DNA of 64,000 bases from DASUKM01 sp036278735 (GTDB lineage Bacteria > Acidobacteriota > Vicinamibacteria > Vicinamibacterales > 2-12-FULL-66-21). Positions within the stretch are counted from its first letter, which is position 1. Every line of letters begins with the position of its first letter. The DNA lies in the NCBI GenBank assembly GCA_036278735.1, contig DASUKM010000030.1:124001-188000 (forward strand), in the 5' to 3' direction. A program made the position numbers and the translations under genes. This document shows positions 46,228 through 52,764 of this stretch, one piece after another. The notes beneath the pieces are model-generated. The model was not told where the DNA came from. It worked only from the letters and a program-made list of their open reading frames with translations, and ran no database searches.

Positions 46228-47490
46228 CTACTCCCAACCGAGCAATTGTTGTGCAGCCGGCCCGTTATTTGGGCAGGCCGGCGTGAGCTGCGGAAACAGC
46301 GCGGTCGCGCCTGACTCGTGGATCTCGTGAATAACGCACACGATGTTGTGGCACAGCGCCTTCAAGAGCAGCTCGTTCCGCTGCGCCGTTGGAGTTTTGC
46401 TCCGGATGATGTCGCCAAACTTCCGCTTCATGGCGGAGAACGTCGATTCGGCGTTGGAGCGGCGATGGTAGTGCGTCAGGAACTCGTCGCGGTTCATCTG
46501 GAAATAGTGGAACACCTTGTTCCAGAGCGGAGACGGACTGTGGCCGTTGGCGTTCGCCTTGAACGCGATGAACGGCTCCGCGCCCATCGTGGCGATAGCG
46601 CCCGTGTTGCCGTAGCTGGAGTAGCCCTTGTCCGCGCTCACGCGTTCGACGTTGAAGTGCTGCCCACAAGTGGCGGCAAGTTGCGGCAGGACGGGCGCGT
46701 CGTGCGTATCGCGGTCGCTCACGACGGCTGCCGCGATGACGTTCGTCTTGGTCCCGACCATCGCATGAAGCTTGAGGTAATCGCGCGAGTACTGGTCGTG
46801 GCCGTACTTCGCGCTGTAGTGGCGATAGAAGCACTGCGTGCCGAATCCCGTCGAATCGACGGCGAAGTCCGTCTCTAGCGACTTGAGCGGGAGCGCGGAG
46901 CGCGTAATCAGAGCGGACAGGATCGGCGTCAGGCTCTCGCGGTCCAGGATATTAAAAATCGAGTTGTAGTGCGGCGTGCGGTCGATCAGCCCGAGCGCGG
47001 TCGCCTGTCGCAGATCCGACATAAACCGGCGCGCGCTCACGGTCGAGTACACCTTGAACGTCGCCGCGAACAGCATGTCCGAGAGGGGGAGCGACGGGCG
47101 GCCGCGCTTCTGCTCTGGCGTCGGGATGTCCGAGACGAGATCCCGCAGGAGCGCGCAGAACTCGTCTTTCTCGCTCGTCTGCGCCGCGTTGTAAGCGGGC
47201 CAGTTCTGAGCGTAGGTCACGCGCGCGGCGCGGGTTTCCGTGACGGTGCCGTCTGGCGCGGTTTCCCGGCGAATGACGAACTCCACAGCGTAGCCGTGCT
47301 TGCACGTTTGGCCGCGCAACTCGTAGTCGGGGCACGAGCACCGAAGCTCGTCGCCCGCTTTGACGACGGTATAGCGACCGTTCAGCGATTGGGAGGGCAC
47401 CGTCCAGGTGTTCCCCTTCCGGGCGACCCTGGCTGTTGCCGCGATTTCCAAGCCACGCTGCCGACGTCCGTCAACGGCTTCGTTCAACAT
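46228..47490 (-). CDS. DDE transposase with N-terminal SWIM zinc finger
   Basis: A 420-residue protein. Residues 51-65 (CSCPDYELRGQTCKH) are a SWIM motif, CxCx9CxH. The RNase-H-like catalytic region has Asp212 (DFAVDSTGFG), Asp287 (VSADKGYSSYG) and Glu348 (RRSNAESTFSAMKRKFGD), the DDE triad in IS4/IS5-like spacing. The stop lies 16 bp inside the left terminal repeat, as expected for an intact insertion sequence. The ATG at 47490 is 6 nt after TACAAT, with a consensus TTGACA further upstream, so the mRNA is leaderless. Confidence 0.85.
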   Translation of the reverse strand: MLNEAVDGRRQRGLEIAATARVARKGNTWTVPSQSLNGRYTVVKAGDELRCSCPDYELRGQTCKHGYAVEFVIRRETAPDGTVTETRAARVTYAQNWPAYNAAQTSEKDEFCALLRDLVSDIPTPEQKRGRPSLPLSDMLFAATFKVYSTVSARRFMSDLRQATALGLIDRTPHYNSIFNILDRESLTPILSALITRSALPLKSLETDFAVDSTGFGTQCFYRHYSAKYGHDQYSRDYLKLHAMVGTKTNVIAAAVVSDRDTHDAPVLPQLAATCGQHFNVERVSADKGYSSYGNTGAIATMGAEPFIAFKANANGHSPSPLWNKVFHYFQMNRDEFLTHYHRRSNAESTFSAMKRKFGDIIRSKTPTAQRNELLLKALCHNIVCVIHEIHESGATALFPQLTPACPNNGPAAQQLLGWE

Positions 47491-47526
47491 AGCTACATTG
47501 TAGCTACAATAGAGCTACACTGTCAA
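47488..47526 (-). promoter_or_regulatory. Transposase promoter, leaderless, with overlapping dyad
   Basis: TTGACA (47526-47521), 18 nt, TACAAT (47502-47497), 6 nt, ATG (47490). A 17-bp perfect dyad TAGCTACATTGTAGCTA (47490-47506) covers the -10 and start region, a likely operator site. Confidence 0.7.
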
Positions 47527-47567
47527 CAAGTATTTTGTGGTTGCGTTGTGGCTACAAATGGGCTACG
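47491..47567 (+). repeat. Five RGCTACR heptamers in 11-bp phase
   Basis: AGCTACA at 47491, 47502 and 47513, then GGCTACA at 47550 and GGCTACG at 47561. Within each group the spacing is exactly 11 bp. They lie between the divergent starts of the transposase and ribbon-helix-helix genes, the expected arrangement for cooperative binding by a small dimeric repressor. Confidence 0.65.
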
Positions 47568-47576
47568 CTATAGCCA

Positions 47577-47744
47577 TTGGCGAAGACTCCAAAGAAACGG
47601 GTCAAAGACGACGTCGTTCGGATGCGTGTCACGTCCGAGCAGAAGCGCGCGCTCGAAAACGCCGCAAATCGGGCCGGATTGGAGCTTTCGGCGTGGCTTC
47701 GACAGTTGGCGCTTCGCGCGGCTGGCGCGCTGCCAGAATCGTGA
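47577..47744 (+). CDS. Ribbon-helix-helix DNA-binding protein (55 aa, TTG start)
   Basis: A 55-residue basic protein reading MAKTPKKRVKDD at the start, then VVRMRVTSEQKRALENAANR and AGLELSAWLRQLALRAAGA. The beta strand (VVRMRVT) followed by two helices is the Arc/CopG/MobC-type fold. The TTG at 47577 keeps the Lys-rich N-terminus; TACGCT (47564-47569) with TTGCGT 17 nt before it is a possible promoter. ATG at 47622 is an alternative but would lose the strand. It is divergent from the transposase and probably represses both genes through the 11-bp-phased heptamers. Confidence 0.7.
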   Translation: MAKTPKKRVKDDVVRMRVTSEQKRALENAANRAGLELSAWLRQLALRAAGALPES

Positions 47745-47838
47745 TCGGCTCGGCTTGCGAGATGATTCTTGCCGTGCTAATCTCACGAAAGAAAGACGGC
47801 CGGTAGGAAAACACACCTCGACTCTCCTAGGTACGAGT

Positions 47839-47913
47839 TGGGGTGTCGGACGGGTTTCGATCCCGTTACTCCCTGCTACCAACAGGGCGTTTTCCCCACT
47901 AAACTACCGACAC
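47839..47913 (-). tRNA. tRNA-Thr(GGU)-like gene with encoded CCA
   Basis: A 75-nt cloverleaf on the minus strand: acceptor GTGTCGG/CCGACAC (7 bp), TA, D-arm GTTT/AAAC with loop AGTGGGGA, anticodon arm CCCTG/CAGGG with loop TTGGTAG (anticodon GGT in the gene, reading ACC/ACU), variable AGTA, T-arm ACGGG/CCCGT with loop ATCGAAA, discriminator C, CCA. All stems pair fully. Unusual features are A instead of T at the first T-loop position, a 4-nt variable loop and U2-A71. This may be a phage-type or diverged tRNA, or a recently decayed one. Confidence 0.75.
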
Positions 47914-47982
47914 CGTCGATCAAGCGGGGCGTTCCCTCAGGCGACCAACCAGGGGGGAATTGCCCCGTTCGTCGTGTACGTC

Positions 47983-48426
47983 TTATCCCGTCATCGACAT
48001 TCCCTCGTCGTAGTTGAGTAATCCGTACCTGTTTTCAGCCGTCCGCGTAAAAGTGTCGTTGCGCGCGACATAGCGCGAGAGGTTCGAGACAACCGTCGGC
48101 TTCGATATTGGCCTTCCCATCGCGCGCGCAATCTCTGCCACAATGGTGTCGATGTGCTCGTCGCGCTGCCAGCTCAGCATGAGCTGACGTGCCCACCAGA
48201 CAGACGACCCTTCCTTGATGGGCCGCTTCCTGACGGTATCGCGAGAGGGTGGCCGGCGCTGAACGACACGTGTCGCGCTCCTGATGTCCTCGCGGCTAGC
48301 CGCCTTACCCGACAGGATGCTACGGGCTTCCTTTAATTCGGCTTGAAGATCGGTAATCTCCTGCCGTAGTTCAGCGATGCGTTGCTGTTTGCGGCGGATC
48401 GTTTCGCCAAGATTCATAACGCCCAT
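47983..48426 (-). CDS. Coiled-coil/winged-helix-like protein of unknown function
   Basis: A 147-residue protein. The N-terminus IRRKQQRIAELRQEITDLQAELKEARSIL is a coiled coil, a basic stretch follows (RRPPSRDTVRKRPIK), and the C-terminal part (DEHIDTIVAEIARAMGRPISKPTVVSNLSRYVARNDTFTRT) has the pattern of a winged helix-turn-helix. It could be a DNA-binding regulator of the element. TAGAAT lies 9 nt before the ATG at 48426; a second ATG is at 48417. The tRNA lies 69 bp downstream on the same strand and may share its transcript. Confidence 0.65.
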   Translation of the reverse strand: MGVMNLGETIRRKQQRIAELRQEITDLQAELKEARSILSGKAASREDIRSATRVVQRRPPSRDTVRKRPIKEGSSVWWARQLMLSWQRDEHIDTIVAEIARAMGRPISKPTVVSNLSRYVARNDTFTRTAENRYGLLNYDEGMSMTG

Positions 48427-48578
48427 AACGCGGACATTCTAGCTGTACCAGATGCACGAAGCAAGAAATAACAGACTCGGCGCTTGCGCTGAGTTGGACA
48501 AGTGCACAGCCTGTTAAAATTTGGCGTTCCATGCAACTTGTATGGCATTCGTTATGCTAACCATCTCTACGTAAGTGT

Positions 48579-48944
48579 TTGTCCGGCAGCGACTTACAGC
48601 TTGACAATTCGTTTGTACAGGTTAAGATTCGTTCAATTTTTCGCTCCGCCTCGGGAAAAGGAACAGAGCAGTCCAATATGAGCTCCGCCTACATCCTCTG
48701 CAGGGTTTTCCCTGGCCTGTTCGACACGGAATATTACGTCACGGTCAACGGATCGTCGGCGTACTACATCAGCCGATTCAGTGTCGAAGTCAAATCCGAA
48801 CCAAACGACAACGGTGTGGACGGCCGCGTAAAGGGCTATGTGGTCGAGAAATCTGGCGGAAAAACACTTGTGCAGCTGCCAGGCGAGCCGGTCGTGGGCG
48901 GCGTACGCACATGGGTTGAAAACGATGCGGTGGCGACCGCGTAA
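48579..48944 (+). CDS. Unknown 121-residue protein paired with the dCTP-deaminase-like gene
   Basis: Starts at TTG 48579 (MSGSDLQLDNSFVQVKIR) or at ATG 48678 (MSSAYILCRVFPGLF). The sequence is beta-rich: QVKIRSIFRSASG, YYVTVNGSSAYYISRFSVEVKSEP and RVKGYVVEKSGGKTLVQLPGEPVVGG. I do not recognise a family. There is no signal peptide. It ends 9 bp before the dCTP-deaminase-like gene, so the two are most likely one unit. Codon use is less GC-biased than in the flanking chromosome. Confidence 0.6.
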   Translation: MSGSDLQLDNSFVQVKIRSIFRSASGKGTEQSNMSSAYILCRVFPGLFDTEYYVTVNGSSAYYISRFSVEVKSEPNDNGVDGRVKGYVVEKSGGKTLVQLPGEPVVGGVRTWVENDAVATA

Positions 48945-48953
48945 AACGCCCAG

Positions 48954-49598
48954 ATGATTCTCAGCGACGAAGGTATTCGGCGCGCATTATCTGAGGGTCT
49001 TATCGAAATTGATCCTGTTCCAGTTTCAGAGCAATACTCAACATCAGCGGTAGACATTGTCCTCGGCGCCGCCAGCACGTTCCGGTGCTGGAATCTTGGA
49101 GCTCTCAACGCTCCCGGCGTGGATGTGACGCTAAATCTCTCCGAACAAAATTACGGTTTAACAGCAAAGCACTACTCGATTCCTGTCCAGGCAGAAAACG
49201 ACGGCACTATCGTCCTTCCGCCCTACAGGCGCGTTTGTCAGGTGATGTTGTGTCAGACCCGTGAGCGCGTCTACCTCAAGCCTGAATCACTACTTGCCGC
49301 GAGAGTCGAGGGGAAAAGTTCGCTCGCGAGGCTTGGTCTAATGGTTCACATGACAGCGCCCACCATTCACGCGGGATTTAACGCGACAATTACACTTGAG
49401 ATGGTGAACCATGGACCGTTTTCTTTGAAACTAGTCCCGCTTAAAACTCGGATTTGTCAGTTTATTTTCGAGCGGCTGGAGACCGAGCCACGCGCGCAAA
49501 TCTCAACGCAGTTTCAAGGACAGACGTCGCCTGAGGGACGCGGGCCAGATAGTTGCCAACCGGCACAAGACTCTTCTGTATTGATCCGGCGTCCATAG
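48954..49598 (+). CDS. dCTP deaminase/dUTPase-superfamily protein
   Basis: A 214-residue protein of the Dcd/Dut trimer fold. TSAVDIVLG matches the SxDLRLG strand, EGKSSLARLGLMVHMTAPTIHAGF (119-142; Ser123 and Arg126 of the SSLAR motif) is the Dcd nucleotide loop, and ITLEMVNHG contains Glu149, the place of the catalytic Glu. It would deaminate dCTP to dUTP or a related nucleotide. The last 35 residues (QISTQFQGQTSPEG...) are unlike housekeeping Dcd. The location in a transposon, next to an unknown protein, suggests nucleotide-pool defence or element-specific use. Confidence 0.78.
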   Translation: MILSDEGIRRALSEGLIEIDPVPVSEQYSTSAVDIVLGAASTFRCWNLGALNAPGVDVTLNLSEQNYGLTAKHYSIPVQAENDGTIVLPPYRRVCQVMLCQTRERVYLKPESLLAARVEGKSSLARLGLMVHMTAPTIHAGFNATITLEMVNHGPFSLKLVPLKTRICQFIFERLETEPRAQISTQFQGQTSPEGRGPDSCQPAQDSSVLIRRP

Positions 49599-49700
49599 AA
49601 GTCAGCTATGAGCCTCAGAATCCACTTGGTTCTGCGGCCTCTTCTCATTTTTTGGCAGCCTTCCGATTATTTTGGCAGCCGCCACTTGTTAGGCAAAGCC
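49599..49700 (+). other. Right-end non-coding region of the element
   Basis: About 100 bp between the deaminase-like stop and the right terminal repeat, AT-rich, with two TTTTGGCAGCC copies 20 bp apart (49650-49660 and 49670-49680), possible transposase-binding subterminal repeats. No gene is seen. Confidence 0.45.
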
Positions 49701-49733
49701 GGCTGACCCACAGACGTAGGGAGACCCGTGGAG

Positions 49734-49750
49734 CAGGCCTTCATGGCCTG
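49734..49750. repeat. CAGGCC-TTCAT-GGCCTG palindrome
   Basis: A 6-bp stem with 5-nt loop located next to the end of the LigD-like gene; the shape and ATGG loop resemble the REP-like elements elsewhere. Confidence 0.4.
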
Positions 49751-49756
49751 ACAACG

Positions 49757-50629
49757 CTAGGGCCGGGGCAGCGTCTGGCGACGACTGAAGAACCGGTCCC
49801 ACGGGTGCGAGGCGGCCATGCGGCGCTCGGCGGTCTTCAGGTTGAACGTGCGCGGATCGAGCCGCGGGCTCACCTCGTCCCAGCGCAGCGGCATCGAGAC
49901 GGGGGCGCCCGGCCGCCAGCGAACCGAAAACGGCGGCACGAGCGTCTGGCCGGAGGCGTTGCGCATCACGTCGAGGTACACCGGCGCCCGCCGGCGCGCC
50001 TTCCGGATTTCGATCGTCACGAGCCGCGGCTCGGCGGCCGCCAGTTCCGCCGCGATCGAAGCGGCATAGGCGCGGACGGCCTCCTGTCCCGCCGTGCGCC
50101 GCAGCGGCACCAGCACGTGCAGCCCGCGGCCGCCAGACGTCTTCACGAACGGTTCGAGGCCATGTTCTTCGAGACGTTCGCGGAGGAGCAGCGCCGCGCG
50201 GGCGGCATCCCCGAAACCGCTCGCGGGATCGAGATCGAAGGCCAGCCAGTCCGGCTGTTCGAGCCGGTCGATCCGGCTGTTCATCACGTGCATCGCGATG
50301 CAGCCGAGATTCACGAGCGCGAGCAGCGTCTTGCGGCTGCCGCCCACGATGTAGTCGACGTCGCGGCCGGCGGTCGGTGCGGGGATCCGCGCGGTGGGAA
50401 CGTCCGGCGGCAGGGTCGCCGGCGCCTGCTTCTGGTAAAAGCAGCGCCGCCGCAGCCCGTCGGGACAGCGCTCCATCGTGACCGCGCGCCCTTTCATCCA
50501 GGGAAGGATCTGGCCGGCGATGCCGGCGTAGAAGCGGGCGAGATCCAGCTTCGAAATGCCCTCGTCGGGCCAGAAGATTTTCGACGGGTGCGTGATGGTC
50601 GTGCCGGCGAGCCGGACGCCGGCCGTCAC
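49757..50629 (-). CDS. LigD-type polymerase (primase-polymerase) domain protein
   Basis: A 290-residue stand-alone polymerase domain of the NHEJ ligase D family. THPSKIFWPDEGISKLDLARFY opens the fold, DWLAFDLDPASGFGD contains the metal-binding DxD pair, KTSGGRGLHVLVPL the His-containing loop, and PLRWDEVSPRLDPRTFNLKTA the C-terminal motif. In complete systems it extends ends for Ku-dependent repair; no Ku or ligase gene is in the window. Its ATG overlaps the DoxX stop, so it is cotranscribed with DoxX. Confidence 0.88.
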   Translation of the reverse strand: MTAGVRLAGTTITHPSKIFWPDEGISKLDLARFYAGIAGQILPWMKGRAVTMERCPDGLRRRCFYQKQAPATLPPDVPTARIPAPTAGRDVDYIVGGSRKTLLALVNLGCIAMHVMNSRIDRLEQPDWLAFDLDPASGFGDAARAALLLRERLEEHGLEPFVKTSGGRGLHVLVPLRRTAGQEAVRAYAASIAAELAAAEPRLVTIEIRKARRRAPVYLDVMRNASGQTLVPPFSVRWRPGAPVSMPLRWDEVSPRLDPRTFNLKTAERRMAASHPWDRFFSRRQTLPRP

Positions 50630-51078
50630 ACCTTGCCCGCGCGCAGCCGCGCGCGGCCGGCGGCCTGGATCTCTGCGGATCGGGCGCGACGGCCGTCCAC
50701 CGACAGCGCGCCGGCGCCGGTCAGGACGAGCGCGAGCAGCGCGCCCACCAGGACGACGTTGTACTCCATCCCGCCCTGCGCCAGGAAATACCCGTGCGGC
50801 AGGTGCACCTTCCAGATCGCCACGACCATGTCGACGAGCAGCGCCAGCGACGCCCAGAGCGTATACGCGCCGCCAATCAGCATCAGGCCGCCCACGAACT
50901 CGACCACGCCGAGGACGATGGCCAGCGGCCAGGCGGGAGACAATCCGAGCGATCCGATCATGGCCGCGGTTGCCGGCAGGCCGCCGCCGTTCCAGACCCC
51001 GAAGAGCTTCTGCGCGCCGTGCGCCGCGAACGTGGCGCCGACGACGAGACGAAGCACGGTAGGGCCGTAGCGGTTCAT
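50626..51078 (-). CDS. DoxX family membrane protein
   Basis: A 150-residue protein with four membrane segments. LRLVVGATFAAHGAQKLFGVWNGGG is the characteristic first helix and loop of DoxX proteins, VLGVVEFVGGLMLIGGAYTLWASLALLVDM the central pair and YNVVLVGALLALVLTGAGALSVDG the last. The role is unknown, probably redox-related. It is first in an operon with the LigD-like gene. Confidence 0.82.
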   Translation of the reverse strand: MNRYGPTVLRLVVGATFAAHGAQKLFGVWNGGGLPATAAMIGSLGLSPAWPLAIVLGVVEFVGGLMLIGGAYTLWASLALLVDMVVAIWKVHLPHGYFLAQGGMEYNVVLVGALLALVLTGAGALSVDGRRARSAEIQAAGRARLRAGKV

Positions 51079-51193
51079 GATGACGGGCGGCGGACGCCGC
51101 GCGGTTATTCTGACACTGTTCGACGGGGCGGGACGGAGTATTGTTGCGCGCCGGCCGTCCGGGCGCGCAACGGTGCGGCGCGGAAAGAGGTGA

Positions 51194-51775
51194 TTAGAAA
51201 TAGAAGGTGACGCCGGCGGTCCACATCGAGCCCCGGTACGAGGGGACGACCGAGTGCAGCACCCCGCCAGAATCGTTGCCGCCGAAGTGGACGAACGTGT
51301 ACCGGTAATCGGCGCCCAGGCCCACGTGCTTGCCGGCGAGCACCTCCGCGCCGAAGCCGGCGTGATAGCCCATCTTCCTCGTCGTGGTCGAATCGGCCGT
51401 TCCGCCGTCGGACGCCAGCGACGACACGGTGTGCGTGTACCAGCCGACCCCGCCGAGCACGTAGGGGGAGAACGTCGATCGGACGAGGAACAGGAGGAGC
51501 GAGGCCTGCAGCGGATAGTCGGTGACGCGTTGCGACAGGTCCTTGGACGTTTCGACGCGCCGATCGAGCGACAGCTCGATGGCCGACTTGGGCGAGAGGC
51601 GCGCGCGGAGCTGGCCGCCGAAGAACCGGAGCGCGGCCGCGCTCGGGTCCGCCTTGGCGTCGGCCCGCACCATCGCGACCCGGGCGCCGATCCCGAGCCC
51701 CTGCGCGGCGCCAGGCGCGGCGCACAGCATCACCATCGCCACGGCCGGGAAGACGGATCGAAGCACGGACCGCAT
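51194..51775 (-). CDS. Outer-membrane beta-barrel protein
   Basis: A 193-residue protein with a signal peptide (MRSVLRSVFPAVAMVMLCAAPGAAQ) and an eight-stranded-barrel pattern of alternating residues (LRARLSPKSAIELSLDRRV, LLLFLVRSTFSPYVLGGVGWY, GYHAGFGAEVLAGKHVGLGADYRYTFVHF). It ends in MWTAGVTFYF, whose terminal aromatic is the usual BAM recognition signal. The start follows GGAGGG. No ligand can be inferred. Confidence 0.78.
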   Translation of the reverse strand: MRSVLRSVFPAVAMVMLCAAPGAAQGLGIGARVAMVRADAKADPSAAALRFFGGQLRARLSPKSAIELSLDRRVETSKDLSQRVTDYPLQASLLLFLVRSTFSPYVLGGVGWYTHTVSSLASDGGTADSTTTRKMGYHAGFGAEVLAGKHVGLGADYRYTFVHFGGNDSGGVLHSVVPSYRGSMWTAGVTFYF

Positions 51776-51838
51776 GGCAACCCTCCAGACCGGGGTATCG
51801 GCGCGAACGGGCGCGGGCTGCAGGGCGGGTACACAGAA

Positions 51839-51938
51839 CTGGCAGCTTCCAGCCGGCAGCCGCCAGCTTCCAGCTCATAAGGAAGACGGGCTTCCTTTCA
51901 AAGCTGGGAGCTGGAAGCTGGGAGCTGGGAGCTGCCAG
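51839..51938. repeat. AGCTTCCAGC/GCTGGAAGCT long imperfect inverted repeat
   Basis: The left arm CTGGCAGCTTCCAGC... (51839-51876) and right arm ...GCTGGGAGCTGCCAG (51901-51938) form a long imperfect hairpin made of repeated GCTGGRAGCTGG units; a perfect 7-bp stem AAGGAAG/CTTCCTT (51879-51897) sits at its tip. It fills much of the 303-bp gene-free stretch 51776-52078, in which nothing else is recognised. Confidence 0.6.
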
Positions 51939-52078
51939 CCGGAACGCCGCTGCGCCCGGTCGGAGACGGACCGCGAAGCACCCTGCGAAAGTGCTGACGT
52001 TTGAATCAGTGGACCGGCGCCGGACCATCCGGCGCCGATTCCTGCGGTCCGCCCCCGACCCGGCGCAGCGGTTGAGGG

Positions 52079-52744
52079 CTACGCCAGAACCTTGATGACG
52101 ACGCGCCGATTCTGCGCGCGGCCGGCCTTGGTCTTGTTCGGGGCGATCGGCTTGTCTTCGCCGTAGCTGATCACGTTGATCTTGTGCAGCGGAATCTGCT
52201 GCTGCTCGTAGAGGTATTTCTTCACCGCGTTGGCGCGCTCGAGGCCGATCTTGTAGTTGACGTCCTTCGGCCCGACGCTGTCGGTGTGCCCTTCGATCTC
52301 GATGTAGGCGCCGTTGGGGTTCGCCTTCAGCTGCTGGGCGAGCTCGTCCAGCTTCGCTTCGGCTTCCTTGGGCAGCGCCGCCTGACCGAACTTGAAGTTG
52401 CCCTCGTCTTCGCTGAGCACGACTTCATAGACGATTCGCTTGGACGCCACTTCGAGCGCGTCGGCGCGGGCGTTCACCTTGTCGGCGCTCTGCTGCGCCG
52501 TGCTGGCGGCCTGCCCCGCCTCGGCGGCCTGCTTGTCGGCCGCCTGCGCGACCTGATCGACCTGCGCGATCTTCGCTTCGTTCGCGCGGGTGCGCTCCTG
52601 CGTCTCCTCGAGAGACTTGGACATCGTCTCGACTTTGTCGTTGACCTCGCCCACTTGCCCCTTCACGAATTTCTTCGTGGCACACGCGCTGGAGCCGCCC
52701 AGCGTGAGCGCGAGCACGGGGAGGACGAGCACAAACTTCTTCAT
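52079..52744 (-). CDS. OmpA-family peptidoglycan-associated protein
   Basis: A 221-residue cell-envelope protein. The N-terminal signal ends near GGSSAC, a possible lipobox with a lipidated Cys. A coiled coil with Ala/Gln heptads (VGEVNDKVETMSKSLEETQ, AQAADKQAAEAGQAASTAQQSADKV) precedes the OmpA domain with FKFGQAALPKEAEAKLDELA, IEIEGHTDSVGPKDVNYKIGLERANAVKKYL and YGEDKPIAPNKTKAGRAQNRRV, the diaminopimelate-binding residues included. The start follows GGAGG. The VWFA gene ends 20 bp upstream. Confidence 0.88.
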   Translation of the reverse strand: MKKFVLVLPVLALTLGGSSACATKKFVKGQVGEVNDKVETMSKSLEETQERTRANEAKIAQVDQVAQAADKQAAEAGQAASTAQQSADKVNARADALEVASKRIVYEVVLSEDEGNFKFGQAALPKEAEAKLDELAQQLKANPNGAYIEIEGHTDSVGPKDVNYKIGLERANAVKKYLYEQQQIPLHKINVISYGEDKPIAPNKTKAGRAQNRRVVIKVLA

Positions 52745-52764
52745 AATCAGCCTCCGTGGTTGCC

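Larger units (their letters stand above)
46204..49709. mobile_element. 3.5-kb transposon with cargo, inserted in a REP-like element
   Basis: Both junctions carry the 9-bp direct repeat GGCTGACCC (46204-46212 and 49701-49709). Just inside are perfect inverted repeats CCGGCTTTGCC (46211-46221) and GGCAAAGCCGG (49692-49702). The exact split is ambiguous: 9-bp duplication with 9-bp ends, 7 with 10, or 5 with 11. Joining the flanks restores a complete REP-like palindrome. Inside lie transposase, ribbon-helix-helix protein, tRNA, coiled-coil protein and a two-gene unit with a dCTP-deaminase-like protein. Base composition is visibly more AT-rich than the surroundings from about 47.5 to 49.7 kb. Confidence 0.8.

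Noticed and set aside
48515..48560. TAAAAT followed by ATG at 48531
   Set aside because: Ten-nt spacer and the frame closes after nine codons; no evidence of a gene.
49757..51078. A complete NHEJ locus
   Set aside because: No Ku or ligase gene is found beside the polymerase domain within the window.
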